Below are positions 1 through 10,440 of a stretch of DNA of 64,000 nt, piece by piece. Position numbers and translations under genes: made by a program. The notes below the pieces were generated by a model. The model saw only the letters and a list, made by a program, of their open reading frames with translations. It did not search any database and was not told the DNA's origin. How positions within the stretch are numbered: the first letter of the stretch is position 1; every line of letters begins with the position of its first letter. The stretch covers positions 11,797,411 through 11,861,410 of the forward strand of contig CM038467.1 of NCBI GenBank assembly GCA_021464415.1, read 5' to 3'. This DNA is from Lonicera japonica (taxonomy: Eukaryota; Streptophyta; Magnoliopsida; Dipsacales; Caprifoliaceae).

Positions 1-359
1 TATGGTAGCTTGAAAGAGAAACTGACTGCAGCAATTACGCAAAAATATCAAACACCAATAGGGTTGTATAAAAAATTGCTAGAAGCAGCAGAAGCAAGTG
101 AGGTTAGGACATTGTCTTTTAGTCGCATAGTGAAATCGACAATATTTACAACCAAAGTGACAGTACTGAACAAAATTTATCTAAAATATGTGATTGTGAC
201 TTTTGTTTTCCTCTACAGGGATTGAGTGGAAGGTCATTAAGAAAGCTTCCATTCTTGGCACACGCAGGCCTTCCCAACCCGTACAGTTGTGACCCAAGCA
301 CGTTCTTGTGTACAATGATAGATACAATTAAAAGGGAGCGTTCTGAGACACCCGACTGA
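1..359 (+). CDS. PCH2: PCH2/TRIP13-like AAA+ ATPase, C-terminal two exons (partial)
   Basis: The upstream part lies outside the window. Exon 1..102 ends at GAG|gttagg; the next exon is 219..359, with acceptor ctctacag and phase 0, ending in TGA. The second exon reads [18 protein letters not shown], then an [20 protein letters not shown] stretch and ERSETPD. This is the C-terminal lid of the pachytene checkpoint AAA+ family (PCH2, TRIP13 in animals), where [15 protein letters not shown] is strongly conserved. Known role of the family: remodelling HORMA-domain proteins on meiotic chromosomes and at the spindle checkpoint. The Walker motifs are off the left edge, so activity cannot be judged. 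Identity rests on the conserved C-terminal motif and the fitting splice phase. Confidence 0.88.
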
Positions 360-894
360 TTACAATCTGACTCTTGGTGTAGAATCATATCATATTTGCA
401 GAGTGAAATTTGATTCTTAAGAAAACTTTTAGCTATTGTGAAATCATATACTTGTAACTGTAGCAGGTCCTAATGTATAGTGAGATACCAAAAAAGGAGA
501 AAACACATGTTACTAGCTACCTCTTCATGTTGTAGTTTGTATTTTCGAAGGCAGAAATGTTCAAATCCACTGCAATTATGATTCCATAGCAGCTTTCATT
601 TGTGCTACCTCTCTTTCATAACTAGTTGAGTTAATCAAGAAAAAATCCTTTGCTCTTTGTTTTGATTTACCACAATTAAGATTCAGGGAAAGTACAAAAA
701 CTCATACCAATCATGCAAACTTACTGAACATGTGTTTCAGATTTCACCATCAACACAGATTTTGCTACTTGCTAGGATAGAAAGTTGTACCAAATTGCAG
801 AAGTATTCATAAAGAATGGGTGAGAATTAGTATCAATGATCTTTAATCTTTATCAAAAGTGCAGACCGAGTCATATGCAGGTTACGCTGTAACA
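360..894. other. 3' flank of the PCH2-like gene
   Basis: AT-rich sequence after the stop codon, presumably 3' UTR and downstream DNA. No ORF or repeat of note is seen before the TSD of the transposon that begins at 904. Confidence 0.5.
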
Positions 895-903
895 ACTCAT
901 AAT

Positions 904-2518
904 GGGTAATCGACAAATTTAACCCCAAAGTTTAGGGTAAATTTCAATTAAACCCCGTTGTTTCAATTTTTACAATGTCAACACCAATGTTTCTAAATCA
1001 TTGCAATCCAACCCAGCCGTTATCTTCTGTTAATATACAATTAACGGCGCTGAGTGGCTGTCCCACGTGGCGCTGACATGGATTTCTACTATGGGCATGA
1101 AATTTTACCCCAAAGTTTTGGGTCAGTTTTAATTTAAACCCTGTTGTTTCAATTTTTTTCATGTCAACACCAATTTTCATAATTGTTGTAATCCAACCCA
1201 ACCGTTCTCTTATGCATAAAACTAACAGCAGCTAATATACAATACCCTTTTCGTTGGCGAGTGAAGAACACACGCTTACATCAAATCATTTAAGCCACCG
1301 TTTTGAATAAATCCTAAGTCCCTCTATAATTATTGTTCGTTGGCGATCAATAATTGTGCGTAAATTGTATCATCAAAATTGGCGATAAATTTTTTGAGTC
1401 ACAATCCTAAATATACAACACACCTTTTCGTTGGCGATCATAATTATTGTATCAAAATTGGTAGGTTGATGGTGATCACCTTACTTTTCTAATCATATGT
1501 TTTTTATTTTATTTTATTTTTTTGGTTCATTTCATCTATAAATTTTTGTTAATCCATAATTTTTAATTCTTTCATTTTAGTATTTTGCATCATCTTTTCT
1601 CTTCATGATTATTTTTTGTATGTGCTCATATATATTGTGTCTGTTTCCTGGTTTCTGGCGCTAAAAAAAGGTTTTATTTTTTTTTTCTTTTTTTTGTATA
1701 TAGTCCGCCTAATATTGCATGGGCACATCAAAAAAAAGGAAAAAAAAAATAAAACCTTTTTTTACGCCAGAAACCAGGAAATAGACAAATATATTCATGA
1801 GCACATATAAAAAGATAATCAGAAGAGAAAAGATGATGCAAACTACTAAAATGAAAGAATTAAAAATTATAGGATTAACAAAAATTTATAGATGAAATGG
1901 AACCGAAAAAATAAAATAAAATAAAAAGACTATGATCTGAAAAGTAAGGTGATCACCATCAACCTTAACCCAATTTTGAACCAAAATTAGATCGCCAACG
2001 AAAATGGTGTTGTAATTTAGGATTGTGACTCAAAAAATTATGATGCCAATTTTGATGATACAATTATGATCGGCAACAATATGATGAACGAACAATAATT
2101 ATAGGGGACTTAGGATTGTGATTCAAAACGGTGGTTTATATGATTTGACATAAGCGTGTGTTCTTCACTCGCCAACGAAAAGGTGTATTGTATATTAGCT
2201 GCTTTAGTTGTATATTCCTAAGAGAACGGTTGGGTTGGATTACAACAATTATGAAACATGTGTTGACTTGAAAAAAATTGAAACAACAGGGTTTAAATTA
2301 AAACTGACCCAAAACTTTGGGGTTAAAATTGTCAACCCATAGTAGAAAGAGTCAGCGCCACGTGGGATAGCACGTCAGCGCCGTTAATTGTATATTAACA
2401 GAAGAAAACGGCTGGGTTGATAAGATTTAGAAACATTGGTGTTGACATTGAAAAATTGAAACAACGGGGTTTAATTGAAATTTACCCTAAACTTTGGGGT
2501 TAAATTTGTCGATTACCC
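904..2518. mobile_element. Fold-back Mutator-like element (non-autonomous), 1615 bp
   Basis: Nearly the whole element is one inverted repeat. The left arm runs from GGGTAATCGACAAATTTAAC to about 1690, and its reverse complement runs from about 1730 to GTCGATTACCC at 2518. The centre is a short T-rich/A-rich loop near 1700-1725. It is flanked by a perfect 9-bp direct repeat, ACTCATAAT, at 895-903 and 2519-2527. Very long terminal inverted repeats (TIRs) with a 9-bp TSD indicate the Mutator superfamily. No transposase is encoded; short ORFs in the arms are incidental. The arms also contain a second, diverged copy of their own subterminal sequence. It lies about 200 bp past the stop codon of the neighbouring PPR gene. 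Confidence 0.9.
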
Positions 2519-2718
2519 ACTCATAATACTATTGCATAACAGTAAAAACTACTACTCAGAGAAGTTTCGTGAAAACTTGACCAAGTTTGTAAAGGCATAA
2601 AGCTAACACCCAAATGATGTAAATAAATACAGTGCGTAAAAAACTAAAAATGATGGGTAGCAAAAAGTTCAGCCATACAACAGAATTTTGGATATGAACT
2701 ATCCGCAATAAATCCACA

Positions 2719-4597
2719 TCAAGCTGCAGCAATGCTACTCTCTGCTGAACCAAAAAGGCTGGTAATAGCTTGATGTTTACGAATATGATGAGGGCACATA
2801 TAAAGCAAATCTTTGGCCTCCGAATGTCTATTTTCTTCAAGGAAAGAGTTCAAAACATGTTGATAAGCCGAAAGTGATGGATATTCCTTTATACTCAATG
2901 CCTTCAAGAACTCCAAAGCATCCTCAACTGTCCCATTCTTAGAAATATATTGAATAAAAGGTTCTGGGAAAGGTGGGTAGTTCTGTTTCTTCATCATTCG
3001 AAGAAGTTCCAATGCTTCTTCGAGTTTCCTCTCCCCTAAAAGCTTGTCAATCATACTCTTATACGTAGCTTGCCAAGGTCTCAAACGAGCATTATTCACC
3101 ATCTCGGTTAGTAATTTATACGCACCTGTTACTCTCTTCTGATTGACGAATCCATTTATTAAGACGTCCAAAAGATCAGCATCAACATCACAGTTTTTCT
3201 CCATCATCTTTGCAAAATAAAACAATGCCTTGTCAACTTCATTAGCTCGACAGTGCCCTTGGATTAGAATGGTCCAAGTTTTGATATCGGCAATGCATCC
3301 ATTAGCTTCCATCACGTCCATCATCTTACATGCTTCTTCTAATCTCCCGGCTTTACAGAGTCCAAATATTATTTGGCTATAAGTTATATTATCAGGTTCA
3401 TACCCTGCTTCTCTCATGGCTTCCATTATCCTTATCAGCTTCATCAAATCTCCCCACACTTGTCAAAGACCTATGAATTGCATCATAAACACTCTTTGAA
3501 AGGGTGTTTCCCTCTGCTTCGTACTTGTTCACAACTCTGAACACCAAATCCAAATCCGGATTACCATTCGCTGCAATGGTCCGTAAAAGCACACTACAAT
3601 CCTCAATCGAAGGCTTATATGGACTGTCCATCATATGCTCATAAAGTTCAACTGCATCCTTTAACATTTTACACTTTTGAAACCGCCTCGAAATCTTTAT
3701 ATAAGTATCAAGATCCATCTCGTGACCCGCATTCTGCATTTTCTTCACCATACTCCAGAACTCCTCTATTGAATCGTATCGACCAAGAACACGGGTCATT
3801 GCATTATAAGTAATAGCATTGAGTTGATAACTACAATTCTCACCAACCCATTTAAAAAACCACAAAGCTTTGATGGGATACCCTCGAAGTTCCTTTAAAA
3901 CCCTAACCACAAAATCATCTGACACCAAAATTTTCATTTCCCCCAATTTTGTCTCAACCTCATGACCCCAATCTGATTGGTTAACAATTTTAACAACCTC
4001 CTTCACCACATCATCCATAGCATTTGATTGAACCATCCTATTATAGAAATGGGTCAAAGCAGTGGCATCACTAGCCATCTTTGAGTACCGAAAACCCCCA
4101 AGAAGCGTTTGGTATGTTTCTTCGTCAAGAAAAAACCCTTGTTCTTTCATTTTCGTTACAGTTACCCAAAACAGCTTCATTGAATCTTTACTAGCAAAAA
4201 TTCTTAGCACTAAACTATAAACACAAGAACTAGGGCTAAACCCATTTTTCTCAGTGACCCAGTTGAAGAATTTCGAAGCCTTAAGTGGGTCTTTATCGAG
4301 CCTCTTCAAGAGGTACATTACAGTTTCGTGATTCAGTTTTGGGTTCAAAGTTGTTAACTCCTGTTCAAATTGTTTAGACCAATCGTTGGACAATACAAGC
4401 TCAACGATTGGTTCTGGTTTCGATGAGAAGAACAGTTTTGGAAATAAACTGAGAGAAGTGGAAGATTGAGGTTTTGTGGAGAGAAAGGTAGAGAACTGAA
4501 TCACCTGAGGGTAGAGCGAGTGAGTTCTTGAGAACTGAGTGGAGTACAGGGATTTGGCGAGTCCAATTGAATTTAGTATTCTCTTTGATCGATTCAT
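2719..4597 (-). CDS. P-type pentatricopeptide repeat protein, probably mitochondrial, with one frameshift
   Basis: Intronless PPR gene. ATG at 4597 (MNRSKRILNSIGLAKSLYS) opens a basic, Ser-rich, acid-poor leader typical of a mitochondrial presequence; the longer frame upstream begins only at a TTG. Helix-pair repeats follow to the stop at 2719-2721. Examples are the ITYNAMTRVLGRYDSIEEFW segment and, near the C-terminus, ITYSQIIFGLCKAGRLEEA. The frame breaks at 3430-3431, where an extra C (G on the coding strand) shifts GRFDEADK away from IMEAMREAGYEPDN; without it the product would be 625 residues. Length and general look recall Arabidopsis At3g48250/BIR6 (nad7 intron splicing), but that match is from memory and tentative. 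PPR proteins bind organelle RNA. Both sides are otherwise clean, so this is a recent lesion or a sequence error. Confidence 0.88.
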
Positions 4598-5090
4598 GGC
4601 CGCTATTGGGGAATCTGGGGTGTGAAGAAATTGCAACTTCGAATTGAATATAGAGTTTCACTTCTCCACAAAGGGCTTTTGGAGGGTTTAGCCCTGAGAA
4701 TATGATGTACTTCCATTGGGACCCGGAACGGATGTCGACCCATTTACGAATTTTTGGTAACCCGAAAACCCACCGGGGTTGTTTGATACCTTCCTCTTAT
4801 TTGTTGGATTTTTTTAGATAATTATGCTTCTTTTATAATTTATTTAGTAAAATAGGGTTGTTTTAAACTTATTTGTAGAAATAGAGTAGTTTTAAAATCG
4901 CGATGCAAAGTATCTATTTTAGTTGAAAAACGCGACTCAAACTAGCGTTTTTTTTTTAAAAAAAAATTGGCCTGTAAAAATGAGATTCAAAGTCGCGTTT
5001 TTACAATTAAAAACACTATTCAAACTCGCGTTTTTAATTGTAAAAACGCTACCACAAATCGCGTTTTTACACTTTTTCAAAATCCCCTTT

Positions 5091-5321
5091 TTCTTGTTCA
5101 ATACCAAATCGAGCTTCATCTTTCATTGTCAGCCATAAATCATCTTCATCTCGACCTCGACTGATATTTTTTTCAATGGGGTGTTTGTAGATAGTTTTGG
5201 GGTGATTCTGGCTAATGGGTACGCAAGAAAGAAAATGTTGCGAATTGGGTCGGTAAATTTTGGCGTAATCATAGACATGATCATCGATTTGGGAGGTGTC
5301 CGCGTGTATACAAGTGACCAT
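5091..5321 (-). pseudogene. Captured 5' coding fragment of a serine acetyltransferase gene
   Basis: Read on the minus strand from ATG at 5321, the frame begins MVTCIHADTSQIDD and later contains EDDLWLTMKDEARFGIEQE, after which it runs into transposon TIR sequence and stops. The pattern of an M-A/V-T-C-I start, then an acidic D-rich stretch and a W..MK.EA....E motif, matches the N-terminus of plant serine acetyltransferases (SERAT), which make O-acetylserine in cysteine synthesis. Only the region before the SATase helical domain is present, with no catalytic left-handed beta-helix. About 150 bp upstream looks like captured 5' UTR/promoter. Family assignment is by recognition of a short segment; a search is needed to confirm it. 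Confidence 0.62.
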
Positions 5322-5536
5322 GGAAGTAGAAAGTTTCTGTTGTTCGAGTTTTAATCACGATTGGTAATCCTAGAAATAAGGCGGAAACAGAAAAAAAGAT
5401 TTAAGATGATGTGGGGACGAAGATAGGGTAAGTTTAGATTGAGAGGGAAAATTGAGAGCGAATGAAAAGGATTTTCTTTATATAACTATAATAATAATAA
5501 TAATAATAATATAGCTGATGAAGAAAGGGTTTTGAG

Positions 5537-6115
5537 TACGGGTGTTTTCGGTTTCGATCGGGATAGAAACTAGGGTACCCTAAACACTCCCAAATTTTAT
5601 AGTTCGGTTTCGGTTCGGTTAGGTTTCGGTTTTCGTACTTATGAAACCTAAACCCTCCTCAAATTATTCAGTTTCGGTCCGGTTCGGTCTCATTCGGATT
5701 TTTTTTGTATTGTTAAAACTTTAGTTCAAAATTGCACTAAAAATATAAATTCACTCAAAAGGCACTACAAAAAAATTATATAATGTATTTATTTTAATAA
5801 TTAGCTTAAGTAATTATTTATAAATGTAAATAATTCATAAGGTTGGGTCATTTATATAATGTAAATGTTGTAAGAAAGTTTTTTTTTTTTTTTTAACGTA
5901 TTGTAAGACAACTTAAGTAATTACATTAAGTTAGCAAATATTTTTTTTTTAAGATTCGGTTTTTCGATCCAATTCGGGGACCCCGAATTCCCAACCCATA
6001 TCGACCCAAATCAATCGGTTTCGGTTTCGATTTTTTTTCGGTTCGGGAAATTTCGGATCGCAACGGATCGGTTCGGTTCATTCGTTCGGTTTTCGAATTT
6101 CTTACAACATCCTTA
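5537..6115. mobile_element. Nested non-autonomous hAT element, 579 bp
   Basis: The element begins TACGGGTGTTTTCGG and ends AACATCCTTA (reverse complement TAAGGATGTT). It is flanked by an 8-bp direct repeat, GTTTTGAG, at 5529-5536 and 6116-6123. Short imperfect TIRs and an 8-bp TSD fit the hAT superfamily. Many CGGTT-type repeats lie near both ends, a common subterminal pattern. It lies inside the Pack-MULE, so it inserted later. Confidence 0.8.
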
Positions 6116-6514
6116 GTTTTGAGCCTGAGGGGAGTTTTGGCGAGGGTACGTGATGGAGGAAGGAGGATTACGGTGAGGGAGTAAGGAGGGAGGATGGATG
6201 GAGGAAGGCGGATATGGAGGAGCTCAGGAGCTCTGTGCGTGCAGTGGAAGGAGGGATGGAAGGAGGAGTTCTGTGTGTGAAAGAAAAAGGGAATTTTGAA
6301 AAAGTGTAAAAACGAGACTTTGAATCTCGTTTTTATAAGCCAATTTTTTTAAAAAAAAAAAAACGCTAGTTTGAGTCGCGTTTTTTCAACTAAAATAAAT
6401 ATTTTGAATTGCGATTTTAAAACTACCCTATTCCCACAAATAAGTTTAAAACAACCCTATTTTATTAAATAAGTTAAAAAATAAGCATAGTTATCTAAAA
6501 AATTCTATTTGTTG

Positions 6515-7739
6515 TCACTAACACTTCTTATATTCTTTTATGTTTAATTATTTATTTCTATAATATCTTTTATACCTTACAACCCCTTACTTTAAAACTT
6601 ATTTAATACATAATTATATTGTTTGGTTAAATATATATATAAAAAAAAAAACTATCACCATTGTGCAAGTTATTTTCTACCGCATTGTTTCAAACGAAGT
6701 TTTACAATAACATTCCTCTAATTTAGAATACGTATGGAATATATTCAATTGTGGAATCACGAATAGTCATTAATTTAATCAACCATAAAGATGGTAATTT
6801 ATCATTTTTTCTTCTATATATACATGATATTTCTTTTTTTGAAAAATATGATTTTTTAAAAAGAAAAAGAAACAAATTAATAGAAATATCTAAGACAAAT
6901 ATAGAAATACTACTATTAATCCTCCCCACCCCCTCCTTAATCTCTTCTTTATGTTCTTTTTTGTTTAGCTCACCATCACCATTGTCGATTTATCACCATC
7001 ATTATCTCCAAGTCTTACTCGACTCAAATATAATGAATGAGATATATGCGCCTCAGTCCAATTTGGAAAAATTATTTAAAGGGGACTTGGATTACATTGG
7101 GTAAAATGAAATATGGATAGTGCAAGAGCCTATTGCTCAATCCTAGGAGATATCATCGGCCTAATTATAATGACTTAGATATGTGTGTCTCGGCACATTT
7201 CAAACGAGTTTCAACTACACTTGTTATACCATCAAATTATTAAAGGCTATTTCATAATCTAGACATACTCGCATACTTCAAAACGGGTGCAATACATAAA
7301 ACTCGTTTGTATTCAACCGAGTAATTGTTGGGTTAAAAACCAAAGCTATGTTTAGCTTTTTTTAAGAACATTTTTAACTTTGTTTTTACAATATTCATTA
7401 ACTGGGGATTAAAGCAAACAAAGTAATATTGTTTGTGTTTGATTTCTTGTTCAATATGTAGTTTTTGGTGGTGAGGATGGAAGGTGCGAGAGAAAATGTG
7501 TTCTTTCATTTGAGCTTGGGAATGGAGGTGGTGAAGGGCATACAAACTTATATTTGACGTTACCTAAGTGTAAGGCGCAAAACTTCAAGGGCTAATTGAA
7601 AATGCTTAAAGTTTGAATTAAAACAAAATAAGGCCATTTCTTTCTCACCTCTGTGGCTTTATCATTAAAAAAAATCTCATGTTCTAGCTCCTCATTCTCT
7701 CATAGACCACAGTCTCACTCATAGGCTCATGGCCATTTC
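6515..7739. other. AT-rich intergenic DNA
   Basis: No coding sequence that I can support. The ORFs near 6750-7100 and 7333-7545 have low-complexity translations and no recognisable motif. Confidence 0.4.
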
Positions 7740-8083
7740 TCTCCAGGCAATGGCAAGTTTTGAATGAGCTTTCTCAACAATAAATATCATTAAGAGTGCG
7801 TTACACAATTGAATAAGAGATGAATTTATAAATGATTGTTTGGTGACATATATTGAACAAAAAAATTTCAATAACATTGATAAAGAGGAAGTGTTGCTTC
7901 CAAAATAAGAAAACCATATAATGGTATTGTAATTTTTCGTAATTATTCACATTTGCTATTTGAGTTATATAAATTATTTATTATTAATACTATTATGTTT
8001 GCATTAAAATTTTAAGACTTTAAATATTATTTGGTGTACTTTGAATTTCGCTCCCCATAGCTGAAATCCTAACTCCGCTACTG
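7740..8083 (+). mobile_element. Decayed hAT transposon 3' end
   Basis: This contains the transposase C-terminal remnant at 7768-7908, then an AT-rich tail ending CCTAACTCCGCTACTG, the usual look of one hAT terminus. A very similar tail recurs at 28620-28770 and partly at 41430-41530. The left end was not found. Confidence 0.6.
7768..7908 (+). pseudogene. hAT transposase dimerisation-domain remnant
   Basis: The frame reads AFSTINIIKSALHN, a stop, then IRDEFINDCLVTYIEQK. This matches the C-terminal hAT dimerisation block of TTF/ZMYM-type transposases, whose family pattern is (E)R(A/S)FSAM.I.K..LR..M.DE.L.DC...YIE. At least one in-frame stop (TGA) and loss of the upstream catalytic region make it a fossil. 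Confidence 0.7.
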
Positions 8084-8369
8084 GCCAATTGCTTTATCGC
8101 TTTTGGCATATTGTTATCCTCGTAACAAGAAATTTCGGATTCAATTCACGTGGATGTGATTATCTTCAAATGATGTGCACCCCCACACACTTGAAAATAA
8201 TTAGATTATCACTTGATACAAACAATAATTCCTATACAATATTGTTGTACAAATCATTATTCCACAACCACCACCATAATAAAAGATTAACATATAACCA
8301 TGATGTAGAACATGTAGTGGACTTGTATTTAACAACACTGGATCGTCGTAAGTTTGCCTGGCCCAAAAA

Positions 8370-8760
8370 GTGACGAGACCAGAATTGCGGTGATGCACGT
8401 CGTTTTTTAGCCAAATTCCTTTAATTAGGACTCCAAATCCGCGTATTTACTATTTAAGGCAGGTTTTAATAACGCAATAAGTTGAGTTTGGAAAGTCAGA
8501 TTTGACTTCCGTCAAATCCCGCGCGATCCTTGACATCAGTACTGCAAAATCCCATAATTTCTGCAATTTTCTATTTTTGGCAGTTTTTTTGAATTATTTC
8601 GAATTTGTTTCCTTTCTTACATTTTGTAATCTCTTATAAGAGAATCTCTTTGTAATCGTTTAGGCAGTTCATCTTTAATAAAATTTTGAGTGTTTTTTCT
8701 CTATATTGTAAGTTTATATCACATTTCATAACTTTCTGCTACGTCAAACCACCACAATAA
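8370..8760. repeat. Possible solo-LTR remnant
   Basis: The stretch contains a TATA-like box (ctatttaagg), a poly(A)-signal-like aataaaa and a T-rich tail, in the order promoter, R, U5 expected of an LTR. It also contains a 14-bp perfect palindrome, TCTCTTATAAGAGA, near 8629-8642. No partner LTR, primer-binding site or TSD was found, so this is only a suggestion. Confidence 0.25.
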
Positions 8761-9890
8761 CAAGTGGAGATAGCAAATAATTTGATATTATGTTTACGTG
8801 GATTGAACCTGTTTCCTCGTATTACGAGAAGGCCACACTAAAAGTAGTAGATCATCACTCATTCACTCGTGTCTACATGAGAACTGAGAGTATGTCTAAC
8901 ACATCAAACTTTATTGCATCAAGATGTTACACTGAGGGTGTAACCAAATTAGAAAAATAATTGGCATTCAAACTTTAAAAAGTCCAATTTCTTTAACATT
9001 GTAATTCTTTTAAGGACGAATTAGTAGCTCTGGAAACAGCAATATCGTAGATTCAATTATATATTTATATAATTTACTTTTAGTATAAAGCACAAAGCCT
9101 AGCTGGAGAATAAGTAAGTTGACTTAAATGTCAAAGATATCCTTAATCCATGAGATCTCTAATGTTGTAAACAAGCACCTTTAGGCCCCACATGCATCAA
9201 TTTACATTCACACACACAAGCTTTCTTTATTAATCAAACTAAAGAAAATTGAAGAATGCTATTGTTATGGAGCCTAAAAAGTGTATTAAGAGTTGTAGAT
9301 CAAATGAATTTATACTGGAGTTTGGAAGAGAGAGAGAAAGAAATGATTGTAATTGATTTTTGGACTATATAACATTGTTCAAGAAAAAATATATTACATT
9401 TATTTCTTAAACAAGATACCCGATTTTACTTACATCTTTTACTGAAATCTGCAGGGTTTTAGTGAAATAAGTGAAAATTAAGAAGTTGCGAGTGATAGAA
9501 TAAATCTTTAAAAAAAAGCTTGAGTATTATCGATGGACATACATTGTAAAATGTCCGGATGTTAAAAATATATTCAACAAAAGTCTAGAGTGCATTTTTT
9601 TTTTGTCAAACACATAAATGTGCATAGGTGAAGTGTAAAGGAAGGGTGACACTTTTGAAAACAAGGGACCGAAGAAGGAAAGAAAGAAAAGCGGAAAATT
9701 CAAACAGAGAATAGATACAACAAAGAAAGACCCTTTTGGTGTTGGGTATGCTATGCTTTTTAAAAAGAGGCTCAGCTTTAGAGTACCATGCTTTGTCTAG
9801 CTTACCAAACAAATCACCCAAGAAAGAATAAGGAAAAAAAAAAAAAAAAACTCTTTCCACTCCACTCTTTTAATTTCACTAGCTAGTGTC
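8761..9890. other. Intergenic, nothing recognised
   Basis: AT-rich, with short A and T runs. The minus-strand ORF at 9606-9860 is of low complexity and matches nothing I know. Confidence 0.4.
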
Positions 9891-10440
9891 CCGTGGAAAC
9901 GTGCCTGCACTGTACATTAAAGAGAAACGTGCATGCGGGAATATAAGATTTATAACCATATATCTCTAAACTCGACTCCCCTTCACTAATATATACACAA
10001 CGCACTATCTATATAGCCTACCCCCCCAATTTCTATATCTACAATTTTTCTATATAAGTGTGTCTTTTGTGTTTGTCCTCCCCTGCTGCTTCCTGCATTC
10101 AAATAACCAAGCTTCATAGTCCTAGTTTATATATATATATAGTTATTATTTTACATATGTGCATTGCTTCTCTTCTATAAACATGATTCTTGCAGTTAAC
10201 TTTGCCACTATTGCCATTCATATACTATTATACTTCCAAGAAGAGCACCTTGGGGGAATTCTGCCTCAATTCCATGAGATGGGTGAATTTTGTATTCGCA
10301 TTTCAACCAATGTGGAGGATTCTTTTCCAAGTGAAGAAACGCGAGTAATGATGTGAAGATCATCTATATATACACAAGGGGAATCAAGCACTCCTGGTCC
10401 GATCACTAATATTTTTAGTGTTAGTCTATCCTAGTTTTTG
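9891..10440 (+). other. Promoter-like block with a short unrecognised ORF
   Basis: Sequence composition changes here. There is a GC-richer segment with a repeated AAACGTGC at about 9898 and 9927, a TATA-like ctatataagtg near 10051, a pyrimidine-rich leader, and then a 65-codon frame at 10159-10356. The predicted peptide has a hydrophobic start (MILAVNFATIAIHILLY from its second Met) and an acidic end. I recognise no domain. It could be a small secreted or membrane peptide gene, a non-coding transcript, or chance. Confidence 0.25.

Larger units (their letters stand above)
4807..6505. mobile_element. Pack-MULE candidate, 1699 bp, with nested hAT
   Basis: The terminal inverted repeats are about 200-250 bp. 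The left arm starts GGATTTTTTTAGATAATTAT, and the right arm ends as the reverse complement of GAATTTTTTAGATAACTATG. Both arms share the subterminal stretch with aaaacgcgactcaaactagc. The flanking 9-bp TSD is TATTTGTTG at 4798-4806 and 6506-6514. The interior holds a gene-derived fragment (5091 to about 5470, minus strand), a nested hAT (5537-6115) and a G-rich stretch (6124-6290). No transposase is present. The left end lies about 210 bp upstream of the PPR start codon, so it could affect that promoter. Confidence 0.85.

Noticed and set aside
4598..4636. Longer N-terminus for the PPR protein
   Set aside because: The extension starts at TTG; the ATG at 4597 gives a normal presequence.
10158..10180. 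miR408-like sequence (TGCATTGCTTCTC)
   Set aside because: Too many mismatches to the mature miRNA and no complementary arm nearby.
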